From positions 186,001-250,000 of the forward strand of contig NZ_JASERL010000011.1 of assembly GCF_030766935.1 (NCBI RefSeq): a DNA stretch of 64,000 bases, given 5' to 3'. Both the position numbers and the translations under genes were made by a program. Each line of letters opens with the position of its first letter. The stretch's first letter is position 1. The notes under the pieces are model-generated. The model was not told the origin of the DNA. It ran no database searches and was given only the letters and a program-made list of their open reading frames with translations. This DNA is from Streptomyces sp. KL109B (GTDB lineage Bacteria; Actinomycetota; Actinomycetes; Streptomycetales; Streptomycetaceae). Positions 25,651 through 34,415 of this stretch are shown here, one piece after another.

Positions 25651-26828
25651 GGGGCCATCAAACGGGCCAGGTTCCCGCCCATCACCTTCGCCTTGTCGGT
25701 CTCGTCGAGCTTGCCGAGGAAGTCGACGTAGCTGAGGGGATCGGCGAGGCCTTCGGGGTGCGGGTAGTCGGAGCCGAACAGGACGCGCTCGATGCCGATG
25801 AGGTCACCCAGGGCGGCCATGTCCTCCTCCCAGAACGGGCTGATGTGGATGTGCCGCTTGAAGACCTCGACCGGGTCCTCCTGGAACTCGTGCGGCATCT
25901 TCTTGTACACGTCGGCGAGCCGGCCGAGGACGGGCTCCACCCAGGAGGCGCCCTGCTCGATCACCGCGACCTTCAGCTCGGGGAACCGGGAGAGCATGCC
26001 GTGGCAGATCATCGACGACACCGCGTCCTCGATCGGCCGCCACTCCGCGATCTGGCGGAAGGCATTGGGCTTGAAGGGCAGGAACTCGCGGGTGCCGCCC
26101 TCCCAGTCGTTGGCGTAGTTGGAGTAGCCGCTGTCGGAGGAGTGGAAGGTGACGAGCACTCCGAGTTCCTGCACCCGCTTCCAGAACGGGTCGAACTCGG
26201 GCAGTGCGAAGGAACGGGTGACACCGCCGGGTCCCGGCACGGGCGCCGGGCGGACCAGGATCGCGCGGGCGCCGCGCTCCACCACCCAGTTCAGCTCCTC
26301 GATCGCCTTGTCCACGAACGGCAGCGTGACCACGGGAACGGTGAAGATGCGGTCCTGGTGGACGAACCCCCAGGTCTCGTGCAGCCACTCGTTCAGCGCG
26401 TGGATGACCGCGTGGATCAGCTCCGGGTCGTCCTTCATCCGCTCCTCTATGAGTGAGGCGAGCGTCGGGAACATCAGGGAGCGCTCTATGCCGAGGTCGT
26501 CGAGGAGTTGCAGACGGGGGCCCGGTTCGCGGAAGGCGGGGATGGCACGCATCGGCTCGCCGAAGATCTCCCGGCGGGTCTTTCCGTCGGGGTTGCCGAG
26601 CTTGAAGTACTCCTCCATCGCGCCGGGCCTGGCGACGACGTCGAAGGTCGGGTTCGGTATGTACTCGCTGATCTGCCCGCGGATCGCGATCTTCGTGCGG
26701 CCGCGGACGTCGACGTATTCGATGGCCCCGTCGTACTGCTTGGGCAGGTACCGGGTCAGCGCCTCCCGGGTCTCGTAGAGGTGGTTGTCCGCGTCGAACA
26801 GCGGGAAGGGCAGGCTGCGCGAAGGCAT
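25647..26828 (-). CDS. Amidohydrolase-2 family metal hydrolase, copy 1
   Basis: 393 residues of the ACMSD-like amidohydrolase-2 group. Metal-site elements are DADNHLYE at the N terminus (Asp-x-Asn-His instead of His-x-His), TFHSSDSG, ICHGM and LFGSDYPHPEGLADP near the end. Members hydrolyse C-C or C-N bonds or decarboxylate; some open cyclic beta-diketones. It is first in the six-gene operon and lies 22 bases downstream of a perfect GAGAAT-CAT-ATTCTC operator. A close paralogue of almost equal length is at 38689, also in a unit with this operator. Confidence 0.9.
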   Translation of the reverse strand: MPSRSLPFPLFDADNHLYETREALTRYLPKQYDGAIEYVDVRGRTKIAIRGQISEYIPNPTFDVVARPGAMEEYFKLGNPDGKTRREIFGEPMRAIPAFREPGPRLQLLDDLGIERSLMFPTLASLIEERMKDDPELIHAVIHALNEWLHETWGFVHQDRIFTVPVVTLPFVDKAIEELNWVVERGARAILVRPAPVPGPGGVTRSFALPEFDPFWKRVQELGVLVTFHSSDSGYSNYANDWEGGTREFLPFKPNAFRQIAEWRPIEDAVSSMICHGMLSRFPELKVAVIEQGASWVEPVLGRLADVYKKMPHEFQEDPVEVFKRHIHISPFWEEDMAALGDLIGIERVLFGSDYPHPEGLADPLSYVDFLGKLDETDKAKVMGGNLARLMAP

Positions 26829-26850
26829 GAGATCCTCCTTAACCGATTGG

Positions 26851-26865
26851 GAGAATCATATTCTC
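26851..26865. promoter_or_regulatory. Regulon palindrome, site A
   Basis: GAGAATCATATTCTC, a perfect 6-3-6 palindrome, centred 30 bp before the start of the six-gene operon. It overlaps the stop codon of the upstream acyl-CoA synthetase, showing that a new transcript begins here in spite of the same gene direction. A weak second copy is centred 22 bp away at 26836. Confidence 0.8.
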
Positions 26866-28426
26866 ACCGGTTGCGCGAGACAACGTCCTGTCGGAGTACG
26901 AACTTCTTCACCTTGCCGCTGGCGGTGCGCGGGAAGTCCTCGACGCCGTGAATCTCCTCCGGCCACTTCTGCCGGGCGATGCCCGCGCGCTCGAAGTGCG
27001 CCCGCAACTCGGCCAGGCCGGGCAGGACTTGGCCGGGCAGCATGCGCAGCACGGCGGCCGCGTGCTCGCCGAGGCGGGCATCGGGGGCGGCAACCACGGC
27101 GGCCTCCGCGACGCCGGCCATGCCCAGCAGCACCTCCTCGACCTCCAGGGCGCTGATGTTCTCGCCGCCACGGATGATGACGTCGGCCTTGCGGTCGACG
27201 ATGGACAGGCAGCCGTCCTCGTCGACGACGCCGATGTCGCCGGTGCGATACCAACCGTCCGCGTCGAAAGCCGACTTGGTGAGTTCGGGGTCGGTGTAGC
27301 CGAGGCACAGGTCGGGGCCGCGGGTGAGAATCTCCCCGTCCTCGTCGAGGCGCACCTCCACGCCGCCCAGCGGGGTGCCGTCGGTGTGCAGCCGGATCCG
27401 GGCGGGGCCGTCGTGCGGGGCCCAGGTGACGGAGGGGTGCTCGGTGGATCCGTACGAGCGGAACGCCCTGATGCCCAGCCCCTCCAGACGAGTCGTCACG
27501 GCGGACGGGACGGCGGAGCCGCCGAGCCCCGCGTACTTGAGGCGGGAGACGTGCTCGGGCGTGCAGTCCGGATGGTCGAGCAGGCTCGTCATGTAGTACG
27601 TCGCTCCCCCGCCGACGACCAGGTCCTCGTGGGCGATGAGGTCGAGCGCCTGGGCCGGGTCCCATACGTCACCGAGGTTGATCGGCGAGCCGTCGAGCAC
27701 GGGGATCAGGAACGCGTTGACCATCCCGATGAAGTGCCCGACGGGCGCGACCGTGAACTGCTTGCCCCGGTCGGGCGGGTAGGCGGCGGACAGCTGCCGT
27801 GTCTCGCACAGCAGCGTCTGGTGGCTGTGCACCACCCCCTTGGGGTCGCGCGTGGTGCCGGAGGTGAAGGCGATCAGTGCGGGCGCGGCCGGGTCGGCGG
27901 GCAGGAAGCCCGCCATCGGCTCGTCGGCGAGCAGCTCCTCGAAATCACGTCCCACGATTCCCACCACGGGTACGGACGCGCTGAGTTCGGGGTGGAACTC
28001 CTGGCGGCCGAAGCGCTCGGCGGCGAAGAAGGCGCTCGGCCGTGTGGAGCGCAGGATGTAGCCGACCTCCTTGGGGCCGTAGAAGTGCACGATCGGCACG
28101 ACCACCGCACCCAGGAGGGCCGAGGCCCAGAACACGACGGCCGCCTCCCGCCAGTTGGGCAGCTGGAAGGCGACCACGTCGCCCGGCCCTACGCCGCGCT
28201 CATGCAGTCCTGCCGCGAGCCGCCGCGCGGACCGCTCCACGTCGGCGAAGGTGCCGGACCAGGGGCGCACCTTCGAATGCACCCTGAACTCCGCGTCGGG
28301 GGCCAGCCGCAGACGCTCCGTCAGGAGTTCACCGAGAGTCTCGACGGTCCACCAGCCCTCGGTCTCGTAGCGCCGGGCCAGCTCGGGCGGGATCGTTCTG
28401 AGCGCGGTGACCGGGATCGTCGGCAT
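26864..28426 (-). CDS. Acyl-CoA synthetase (FadD type)
   Basis: 520 residues. ANL motifs: AFTSGTTRDPKGVVHSH for the phosphate loop, SYGSTEHPSVTW, GWYRTGDIG, DRKADVIIRGGENISALEVEE and the C-terminal TASGKVKKF Lys. It should make an acyl-CoA from a free medium or ring-bearing acid. The ATG at 28426 has GAGGAGG about 12 bases upstream, rather far, but no better start exists. Divergent from an enoyl-CoA hydratase at 28548, with operator site B between; both genes are probably induced together. Confidence 0.92.
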   Translation of the reverse strand: MPTIPVTALRTIPPELARRYETEGWWTVETLGELLTERLRLAPDAEFRVHSKVRPWSGTFADVERSARRLAAGLHERGVGPGDVVAFQLPNWREAAVVFWASALLGAVVVPIVHFYGPKEVGYILRSTRPSAFFAAERFGRQEFHPELSASVPVVGIVGRDFEELLADEPMAGFLPADPAAPALIAFTSGTTRDPKGVVHSHQTLLCETRQLSAAYPPDRGKQFTVAPVGHFIGMVNAFLIPVLDGSPINLGDVWDPAQALDLIAHEDLVVGGGATYYMTSLLDHPDCTPEHVSRLKYAGLGGSAVPSAVTTRLEGLGIRAFRSYGSTEHPSVTWAPHDGPARIRLHTDGTPLGGVEVRLDEDGEILTRGPDLCLGYTDPELTKSAFDADGWYRTGDIGVVDEDGCLSIVDRKADVIIRGGENISALEVEEVLLGMAGVAEAAVVAAPDARLGEHAAAVLRMLPGQVLPGLAELRAHFERAGIARQKWPEEIHGVEDFPRTASGKVKKFVLRQDVVSRNR

Positions 28427-28476
28427 GGAAGAAACCAACCTCCTCGTGGCATGCCCCTGCACGCGAGAACGCGTAT

Positions 28477-28513
28477 GAGAATTAAACTCTCTCAGATAGA
28501 GAAGCTATGTTCC
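28477..28513. promoter_or_regulatory. Regulon palindrome, site B with secondary copy
   Basis: GAGAATTAAACTCTC at 28477-28491 matches the 6-3-6 palindrome with one deviation; a degenerate copy, GAGAAGCTATGTTCC at 28499-28513, is centred exactly 22 bp further. It lies between divergent genes starting at 28426 and 28548 and can serve both. Confidence 0.72.
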
Positions 28514-28547
28514 ATATGCTGGTTCCACACTTACGGGAGGGCTTCGC

Positions 28548-29288
28548 ATGGTCGACCTCGAGCTGGACGGCGCACTCGCCGTCGTCACCATCAACCGTCC
28601 GCACGCACGCAACGCCATCGGGCCCGCCACGATGGACCGGCTGGAGAAGGTGCTCGACGCCGTCGACGAGGCCGAGTCCGGTGGCACGACACACGCGCTC
28701 GTCATCAAGGGGGCCGGCGAGAAGGCGTTCGTGTCGGGCGGGGACCTCAAGGAACTGGCGGCGCTGCGCACCGAAGAGGCCGCCATGGAGATGGCGCTGC
28801 GGATGCGCACGATCTGCGACCGCATCGCCGCGTTTCCGGGGCCGGTGATCGCCGCGTTGAACGGGCACGCCTTCGGCGGCGGCGCCGAGTTCGCGCTGGC
28901 CGCCGACATCCGGGTCGCGGCCGACGACGTACGGATCGCCTTCAACCAGGTCGCACTGGGGATCATGCCGGCGTGGGGCGGGGCCGAACGGCTCGCGGCG
29001 CTGGTGGGGCCGGGGCGGGCGTTGCTGCTTGCCGGGTCGGGGCAGGTGCTGAGCGCCGGTGAGGCCGAGCGGGAGGGCGTTGTGGACCGGGTGTTGCCGC
29101 GGGGTGAATTCGAGGCGGGCTGGCGGAAGTCGGCCCAGGCGCTGGCGCATCGGCCGGCTCGGTCGATCAAGCGTGTGGTGCGGCCACCGGGGGTTTCGGC
29201 CCAGGAGGCCGCGACGGCCTTCGCGCGGCTGTGGGTCTCCGACGAGCACTGGGCGGCGGCGGATCGGGTGATGTCGCGGGGGAAGTAG
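28548..29288 (+). CDS. Enoyl-CoA hydratase
   Basis: 246 residues, crotonase fold. INRPHARNAIG, FVSGGDLKEL for the oxyanion hole, NGHAFGGGAEFALAAD and ALGIMPAWGGAERL are visible. The second catalytic Glu expected near position 140 is replaced (NQVALGIMPAW), so isomerase or hydrolase activity is also possible. A GGGAGGG ribosome site sits 6 bases before the ATG. It is followed 60 bases later by a dihydrodipicolinate reductase-like gene, and preceded by operator site B. Confidence 0.9.
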   Translation: MVDLELDGALAVVTINRPHARNAIGPATMDRLEKVLDAVDEAESGGTTHALVIKGAGEKAFVSGGDLKELAALRTEEAAMEMALRMRTICDRIAAFPGPVIAALNGHAFGGGAEFALAADIRVAADDVRIAFNQVALGIMPAWGGAERLAALVGPGRALLLAGSGQVLSAGEAEREGVVDRVLPRGEFEAGWRKSAQALAHRPARSIKRVVRPPGVSAQEAATAFARLWVSDEHWAAADRVMSRGK

Positions 29289-29348
29289 GGCACGGCGCCC
29301 ACTACTCGGGTATTCAGCTTCTCTTATGGCGAGAGTACCGTTTCCGGC

Positions 29349-30404
29349 ATGACGGAAACGGGACGCAAGGCGTCGCACCGTGTCGTCCAGTGGGCGACCG
29401 GGAACATCGGGAGTCGCACGCTGCGGGGCATCGCCGAGCATCCGGAGCTCGAGTTGGTCGGCGTCCTTGTGTACGGCGCCGACAAGTCGGACCTGGACGC
29501 GGGTGAGTTGTGCGGCCTTCCGCCGCTCGGCGTGCGCGCGACAACGGAGTTGGCGGATGTCCTCGACCTCAAGCCGGACTGTGTGCTCTACGCGCCGCGC
29601 GAGCTGGACGCCGACGCGGTGTGCGCGCTGTTGGAGGCGGGCGTCAACGTCGTCGCCACGCGTACCGACTTTCACCACCCCGAGGCCATGGACCAGTCCC
29701 TGCGGCGCCGCATCGAGGCCGCCTGTGAGGCGGGCGGCAGCAGCATCCACAGCACGGGCAGCAGCCCCGGCTTCGTGACGGAGGCGCTGCCGCTGGTGCT
29801 CGCGTCCGTGCAGCGGCGGCTCGACGGGCTACTGATAGAGGAGTTCGCCGATCTGTCGAAGCGCCCCTCCCCCGGGCTGCTCTTCGAGGTGATGGGGTTC
29901 GGCGGGCGGCACGAGGCGTTCGACGAGCGGCGACTCGCCTCGCTGAAGTCGAGCTTCGCGCCGTCGCTGCGGGTGGTCGCCGACGCGCTGGGCCTGGAGG
30001 TCGAACAGGCCGAGGTGCACGGCGAGTTCGCGTACGCCCGCTCGCGTACGACCATCGCCGCGGGGGTGCTGGAGGCCGGTTCGGTGGCGGCGCAGCGGGT
30101 CACCGTGGCCTGGACGCGCGCGGGCCGACCCGTGCTGCGGTTCCGTGCGAGCTGGTACTGCACCGAGGACCTGGACCGCGACTGGGACCTGCGGGACACC
30201 GGCTGGCGGCTGACCGTGGACGGTGACGCCCCGCTGGATGTCACCGTCCGCTTCCCGGTGGCCCCCGAGAACGCCGCCGCCACCTACCCCGGCTACACCG
30301 CGAACCGCGCCGTGAACGCGGTGCCGTGGGTGTGCGCGGCGGCTCCCGGGATCCGTACGACGGCCGATCTGCCGCACATGGTGTCGACCTTCCCTCAAGG
30401 CTGA
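29349..30404 (+). CDS. Dihydrodipicolinate reductase-like NAD(P)H oxidoreductase
   Basis: 351 residues. The N terminus RVVQWATGNIGSRTLRGIAEHPELELVGV is a Rossmann motif of the DapB-like/2,4-diaminopentanoate dehydrogenase-like group; GVNVVATRTDFHHP and STGSSPGFVTEALPL are characteristic of actinobacterial members found in steroid and terpenoid gene clusters. The reaction is unknown; a reduction of a keto or enoyl intermediate is a fair guess. No clear ribosome site precedes the ATG, so it may be read through from the hydratase. Its 3' end overlaps the converging amidohydrolase by 10 bases. Confidence 0.82.
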   Translation: MTETGRKASHRVVQWATGNIGSRTLRGIAEHPELELVGVLVYGADKSDLDAGELCGLPPLGVRATTELADVLDLKPDCVLYAPRELDADAVCALLEAGVNVVATRTDFHHPEAMDQSLRRRIEAACEAGGSSIHSTGSSPGFVTEALPLVLASVQRRLDGLLIEEFADLSKRPSPGLLFEVMGFGGRHEAFDERRLASLKSSFAPSLRVVADALGLEVEQAEVHGEFAYARSRTTIAAGVLEAGSVAAQRVTVAWTRAGRPVLRFRASWYCTEDLDRDWDLRDTGWRLTVDGDAPLDVTVRFPVAPENAAATYPGYTANRAVNAVPWVCAAAPGIRTTADLPHMVSTFPQG

Positions 30405-31663
30405 CGGGCTCCGCCCACGTCGTTGCGGTGGATCCTGCCGCCCTTCATCACGAACCGGACGTCGCCCGTGACCGCGACCTCCGAAAGGGGGTCGCCGGGT
30501 ACGGCGATCACGTCGGCGAGGAGGCCGGTGTCGAGCCTGCCACGGTCGTCGACGTCGATGAGGGCGGCGGAGACGGTGGTCGCGGCGCGGATGGCGTCGA
30601 GTGGGGACATGCCTCGCTTCACGAGCGCGATCAGCTCCTTCGCGTTGCGCCCGTGCGGGATCGCGGGGGCATCGGAGCCGCAGGCCACTCGCACACCGCG
30701 GCGGATGGCCTCGGAGATCGTGGCGCGCGCCCGCGGGAACACCTCGGCGGCCTTGGCCTGCAGTGCGGGGTCGGCGTGCGAGGTGTCCATCTCGTCGTTG
30801 AGGGAGGTGGTCGCCACCAGGAAGGTGCCCTCGCGCACCATCCGGTCGAGGGTCTCGCCGCTGGTGAGGAAGCCGTGCTCGATGCAGTCGATGCCGGCGT
30901 CGAGCGCGGCCGTGACCGCCTGTTCGCCCATGCAGTGCGCGGCGACCTTGCGTCCCGCGCGGTGCGCCTCGTCGACGATGGCGCGCAGTTCCTCGTCGGA
31001 GTACTGCTGGGCGCCGGCCGGGCCGGTGTGCGACATCACGCCGTTCGAGGCGCACACCTTGATGACCCACGCGCCGTGCTTGATCTGGTAGCGCACCGCC
31101 TTGCGCACCTCGTCGACACCGTTGGCGATCCCCTCCTCCACCGTCAACGGCAGCACGTGCGGGGCGAACGCCTGGAACATCGTCGGGTCCAGGTGCCCGC
31201 CCGTGGGTGTGATCGCGTGCCCGGCCGGCACGACTCGGGGGCCTTCGATCCAGCCGTGGTCGATGGCCTTCTTCAGTGCCACGTCGAGGAGCAGTCCGTT
31301 GGTCTGCAGGAAGAGCCCCAGGTTGCGCACGGTGGTGAATCCGGCGCGCAGGGTCCTGCGCGCGTTGGCGACGGCCCGCAGGGTGCGCACGGCCGGATCG
31401 TCCTGCACGGCGATCAGCGGGCTGCGGTGGTCGGGCCCGCCGAGCAGCAGGTTGACCTCCATGTCCATGAGTCCGGGCAGCAGGGTGAGGTCGCCGAGGT
31501 CGACGATCACCGCATCGTCGGGAACGGCGCCGGACCCGACGCGGGTGATGTGTTCGCCCTCGACGAGCAGTTCGCCCGGGGTGACGTACTCACCCTTGTC
31601 CACATCGAGGAGGCGGGCGGCGCGGAGCAGGACGGGGGGCTGTGGGGTGTGCGGGCGGGGCAT
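30395..31663 (-). CDS. Amidohydrolase, imidazolonepropionase/prolidase-like, with altered metal motif
   Basis: 422 residues. The composite-domain amidohydrolase fold is clear: LPGLMDMEVNLLLGG at strand 1, carbamate-Lys candidate in AWVIKVCASNG, His in VAAHCMGEQAV and CIEHGFLTS, Asp in VACGSDAPAIPHG and a C-terminal beta-sandwich (GLLADVIAVPGDPL). The expected strand-1 HxH (usually GLIDMHVHL) is Glu69-x-Asn71, while all later ligands are kept, so the metal site must be mono- or differently ligated. Third gene of the Rieske operon, 15 bases after the small helical protein. The role may be hydrolysis of a cyclic product of the oxygenase. Confidence 0.87.
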   Translation of the reverse strand: MPRPHTPQPPVLLRAARLLDVDKGEYVTPGELLVEGEHITRVGSGAVPDDAVIVDLGDLTLLPGLMDMEVNLLLGGPDHRSPLIAVQDDPAVRTLRAVANARRTLRAGFTTVRNLGLFLQTNGLLLDVALKKAIDHGWIEGPRVVPAGHAITPTGGHLDPTMFQAFAPHVLPLTVEEGIANGVDEVRKAVRYQIKHGAWVIKVCASNGVMSHTGPAGAQQYSDEELRAIVDEAHRAGRKVAAHCMGEQAVTAALDAGIDCIEHGFLTSGETLDRMVREGTFLVATTSLNDEMDTSHADPALQAKAAEVFPRARATISEAIRRGVRVACGSDAPAIPHGRNAKELIALVKRGMSPLDAIRAATTVSAALIDVDDRGRLDTGLLADVIAVPGDPLSEVAVTGDVRFVMKGGRIHRNDVGGARQP

Positions 31664-31678
31664 GGTCGGCCTCCCGGG

Positions 31679-32008
31679 TCAGACGGCCGGTTCGAGGACG
31701 GCGTCGATGCTGGAGGGGCCGGAGTCGGGGACCCGCGGCTGCCGCCAGGCCTCGACCGGGAAGGCGACCGTCACCAGCGCGCAGAACAGCCACAGCAGCC
31801 GCTTGTCCTGCTCCGAGATGTCGTCGAGCGTGACCCGCTCCAGGTACTCCTTGTTGGCCTGGAGCAGCGGGAACGCGGCGTTGTAGAAGGCGTCGAGCTC
31901 GTCCATGGTGCTGGCGAGCCGCTTTGCGTAGCGGGCCTTCTCGCCCTGGACCGCCCAGTCGGCGAAGGGCTCCAGGGCTTCGAAACCGGCGGGAAAGACA
32001 TTGGCCAT
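31679..32008 (-). CDS. Small helical protein associated with the Rieske oxygenase
   Basis: 109 residues, mostly helical, with no cysteine cluster and no membrane segment; the conserved-looking end is VEAWRQPRVPDSGPSSIDAVLEP. I know similar small proteins, ending RVPD-(T/S)G-(A/x)x-(Y/S)-(L/I)-D, next to Rieske oxygenases in other actinobacteria but no function for them. It lies 21 bases after the Rieske gene stop and 15 bases before the amidohydrolase, so it is co-transcribed with both. A role as an accessory or structural subunit of the oxygenase is an inference. Confidence 0.72.
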   Translation of the reverse strand: MANVFPAGFEALEPFADWAVQGEKARYAKRLASTMDELDAFYNAAFPLLQANKEYLERVTLDDISEQDKRLLWLFCALVTVAFPVEAWRQPRVPDSGPSSIDAVLEPAV

Positions 32009-32029
32009 GGCGGGGTGAACCTCCGGGAT

Positions 32030-33289
32030 TCAGCCTTGGTACTCGTCGACGTAGGAGCGCGCGGAGTCGTGCAGGTGCCGCAGCAGCACTTCCTGGTCGT
32101 TGAGCGGGAACGTGTCGACGGTGCGGGATTCGAGCATGGTCTGCGTGGCCTCGAGCGTGTTGCCGTCCTGCAGCCCGTACTCCTTGAACGAGACGGCGGC
32201 CAGCTCCTGTTGGAGGCGCTGGAAAGCGTTGGAGGGCGGCACGAAGTAGCAGGTGCCCTCGAAGATGTGCGTGTTGTACGAGGTCGGCCAGTAGTGGTAC
32301 GTGAGCACCCAGTTGGGCCGCCAGATGAGCAGCATGAAGTTCGGGAAGAACACGAACGAGTCCATGCCCCAGCGCTTGTCGCGGGTCGGGTTGATGGCGG
32401 GCGGCAGGTCCTTGGTCTCCACGCCGATGTCCGGGGCGTTCCACGGGCCGAACAGGCCGGATTCCAGGGCGGCTTCGATGGGCTTGACCATCTTGCGGTC
32501 GTGCGGGGGCGCGATGCCGCCCCAGGAGGACACCATCGAGTGGGGGCCGTCGGTGGCGTAGTGCAGTCCCTCGTACCCGTACTTCTGGATCTTGCGGGCT
32601 TCGTCGGCCATGTACTGGCCCGAGTGCAGGATCGGCGCGTGGTAGAACTCGGCGAAGGCGTCGATGAACAGCTTCCAGTTGGCGCCGATCTCCGCCCGGT
32701 ACTTGTGCACCTGGGTGAGCTTGTGGAACGGGTAGCCCTCGATGCCCTTGGCGAACTCGCCGAGATACTCGCGCAGCGGCGTGGTGTTGTCGGGGTCGAG
32801 GTTGACGAAGATGAACCCCTCCCAGACCTCCGTGTGCACCGTCTTGAGCCCGTAGTCGGCCTTGTCCAGGTCGAAGAACTCGTCCTCCTGCTGGACGAAG
32901 GCGAGCTTGCCCTCCAGGTCGTAGCGCCAGGCGTGGTACTTGCAGGTGAACTGGCGGCACACGCCGCTGGTCTCTTCCTTCGGGAAGTCGTTCCACACCA
33001 GCTTGTTGCCGCGATGGCGGCAGACGTTGTGGAAGGCGCGGATCTCGTCGTCGGTGCCGCGCGCGACGATCACCGAGGTGCGTGCGGCGTCCAGTTCCTT
33101 GGTGAAGTAGCTGCCCTTGCGGGGCAGTTGTTCCACCCGGCCCACGTTGAGCCACGTCCTGCGGAAGATGGCGTCCCGCTCGAGCTCGTAGTGCCCGGGC
33201 GAGATCGAGTCCTCGTAGCTGATCGGCTTGGTGCCGATCTTCAGATGCTCGGTCCAGCTGCCCTCAGCCGGCTTCTTGAAATGCGCCAT
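32030..33289 (-). CDS. Rieske non-heme iron oxygenase, large subunit
   Basis: 419 residues. The Rieske domain has Cys90-x-His92 and Cys116-x2-His119, but the loop between them is 23 residues, longer than the common 15-17. The mononuclear iron motif is NWKLFIDAFAEFYHAPILH with His217 and His222; the bridging Asp usual two residues before the first His is Glu214. The class hydroxylates aromatic or alicyclic rings with O2 and needs a reductase; the PaaE/KshB-like protein at 57048 is the best candidate. Start at 33289 gives MAHFKKPAEG. First gene of its operon, with operator site C upstream. Confidence 0.92.
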   Translation of the reverse strand: MAHFKKPAEGSWTEHLKIGTKPISYEDSISPGHYELERDAIFRRTWLNVGRVEQLPRKGSYFTKELDAARTSVIVARGTDDEIRAFHNVCRHRGNKLVWNDFPKEETSGVCRQFTCKYHAWRYDLEGKLAFVQQEDEFFDLDKADYGLKTVHTEVWEGFIFVNLDPDNTTPLREYLGEFAKGIEGYPFHKLTQVHKYRAEIGANWKLFIDAFAEFYHAPILHSGQYMADEARKIQKYGYEGLHYATDGPHSMVSSWGGIAPPHDRKMVKPIEAALESGLFGPWNAPDIGVETKDLPPAINPTRDKRWGMDSFVFFPNFMLLIWRPNWVLTYHYWPTSYNTHIFEGTCYFVPPSNAFQRLQQELAAVSFKEYGLQDGNTLEATQTMLESRTVDTFPLNDQEVLLRHLHDSARSYVDEYQG

Positions 33290-33352
33290 GGGGTCCGACC
33301 CTCCAGTCCGACGACACCACTCACGGTCGATGACTCGGTACTCGCTAGATTC

Positions 33353-33389
33353 GATAACCTCGATCTCTAGTTGTGAGAACGGTATTCTC
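33353..33389. promoter_or_regulatory. Regulon palindrome, site C with secondary copy
   Basis: GAGAACGGTATTCTC at 33375-33389 (one deviation from the palindrome) and GATAACCTCGATCTC at 33353-33367, centres exactly 22 bp apart. Located between the divergent Rieske operon (33289) and the F420-dependent enzyme gene (33494). Confidence 0.72.
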
Positions 33390-33493
33390 CCGTCTGATCG
33401 TGCGTCAAGCGGTCCGCGCAGGCAGGGCCCTCGCCGTACCCGCCACAGCGGCCGACACGGCCGACAGATCCGCACAGAACCGGAGGATGCGTG

Positions 33494-34399
33494 ATGATGC
33501 GATTCCTGTTCCACTACCCGGAGGCGCAGGGGCCGGACGCCGACCTGCTGGACGCGGGGCAGCTGACCGAAGTGGCCCGTGCCGCTGAGGAGTTCGGGTT
33601 CTCGGGCCTCTCCTTCAGCGAACACCCCGCACCCGGTGCGCGGTGGCTGAACCACGGCGGGCACCAGACGCTGGACCCCTTCGTGGCGCTGTCCCACGCG
33701 GCGGCCGTTACCACGCGGCTGCGGCTGCTGACGTATCTGGCCGTCGCCCCGTACCGCAATCCGCTCCTGCTGGCCAAGCAGGCGGCGACGCTCGACCGGC
33801 TCTCCGGCGGGCGCCTGACGCTCGGCCTCGGCGCCGGGTACCTCAAGGGCGAATTCCACGCCCTGGGAGTCGACTTCGAGGAGCGCAACGCCCTGTTCGA
33901 CGAAGTCCTGGACGTGCTGCCGCTGCACTGGAGCGGGGAGCCGTTCAGCTACGCGGGGCGGCACTTCAACGTCCGTGACGCGCAGGCCCTGCCGCGTCCG
34001 GCGCAGCAGCCGATACCGGTGTGGATCGGCGGCAACTCGCGGCTGAGCCGGCGTCGGGCGGCGGAGCGCGCGCAGGGCTGGATGCCGATGTCCGGCGGCG
34101 CGGAACTGAGCGCGACGGCCCGCACGCCGGCGCTCGGGCCGCTCCCCGAACTGGCCCGCGCCATCGAGGAGGTGCGCCGCGCCACCGCCGCGGCGGGACG
34201 CGGTGAGCGCATCGACGTCCTGCACTCGTACCAGGACGCAGGTCTCGGCGAGCCGGCCCTGGAGGCGGACCGGCACCGGGAGGCGTTCGCCGCGTTGGAG
34301 AAGGCCGGGGTGACATGGGTTGCCGTGTCGTGCCCGCACCGCTCGGCGGCGGCAACCCTGGAGTTCCTGGAGGCGTTCGGTACGACGTACACGCACTGA
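33494..34399 (+). CDS. Luciferase-like F420-dependent oxidoreductase
   Basis: 301 residues, LLM fold: MRFLFHYPEAQ, GFSGLSFSEHP, TRLRLLTYLAVAPYRNPLLLAKQAATLD, GGRLTLGLGAGYL and PIPVWIGGNS are the usual segments. Of the possible starts GTG 33491, ATG 33494 and ATG 33497, the ATG at 33494 has the best spacing (8) from GGAGG. Divergent from the Rieske operon with operator site C between. It may carry out a hydride transfer with F420 on an oxygenated ring intermediate; LLM proteins can also be FMN monooxygenases, and the sequence does not exclude that. Confidence 0.87.
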   Translation: MMRFLFHYPEAQGPDADLLDAGQLTEVARAAEEFGFSGLSFSEHPAPGARWLNHGGHQTLDPFVALSHAAAVTTRLRLLTYLAVAPYRNPLLLAKQAATLDRLSGGRLTLGLGAGYLKGEFHALGVDFEERNALFDEVLDVLPLHWSGEPFSYAGRHFNVRDAQALPRPAQQPIPVWIGGNSRLSRRRAAERAQGWMPMSGGAELSATARTPALGPLPELARAIEEVRRATAAAGRGERIDVLHSYQDAGLGEPALEADRHREAFAALEKAGVTWVAVSCPHRSAAATLEFLEAFGTTYTH

Positions 34400-34415
34400 C
34401 CCGAAGGCCGGTGGC

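Noticed and set aside
29300..29348. Possible additional GAGAAT-type site before the DapB-like gene
   Set aside because: CTTCTC and CGAGAG are present but in the opposite orientation and with 6-base spacing, not the 6-3-6 layout.
30326..33370. 1014-codon open frame on the plus strand opposite the amidohydrolase and Rieske genes
   Set aside because: Opposite strand of three genes with clear motifs; composition typical of a shadow frame.
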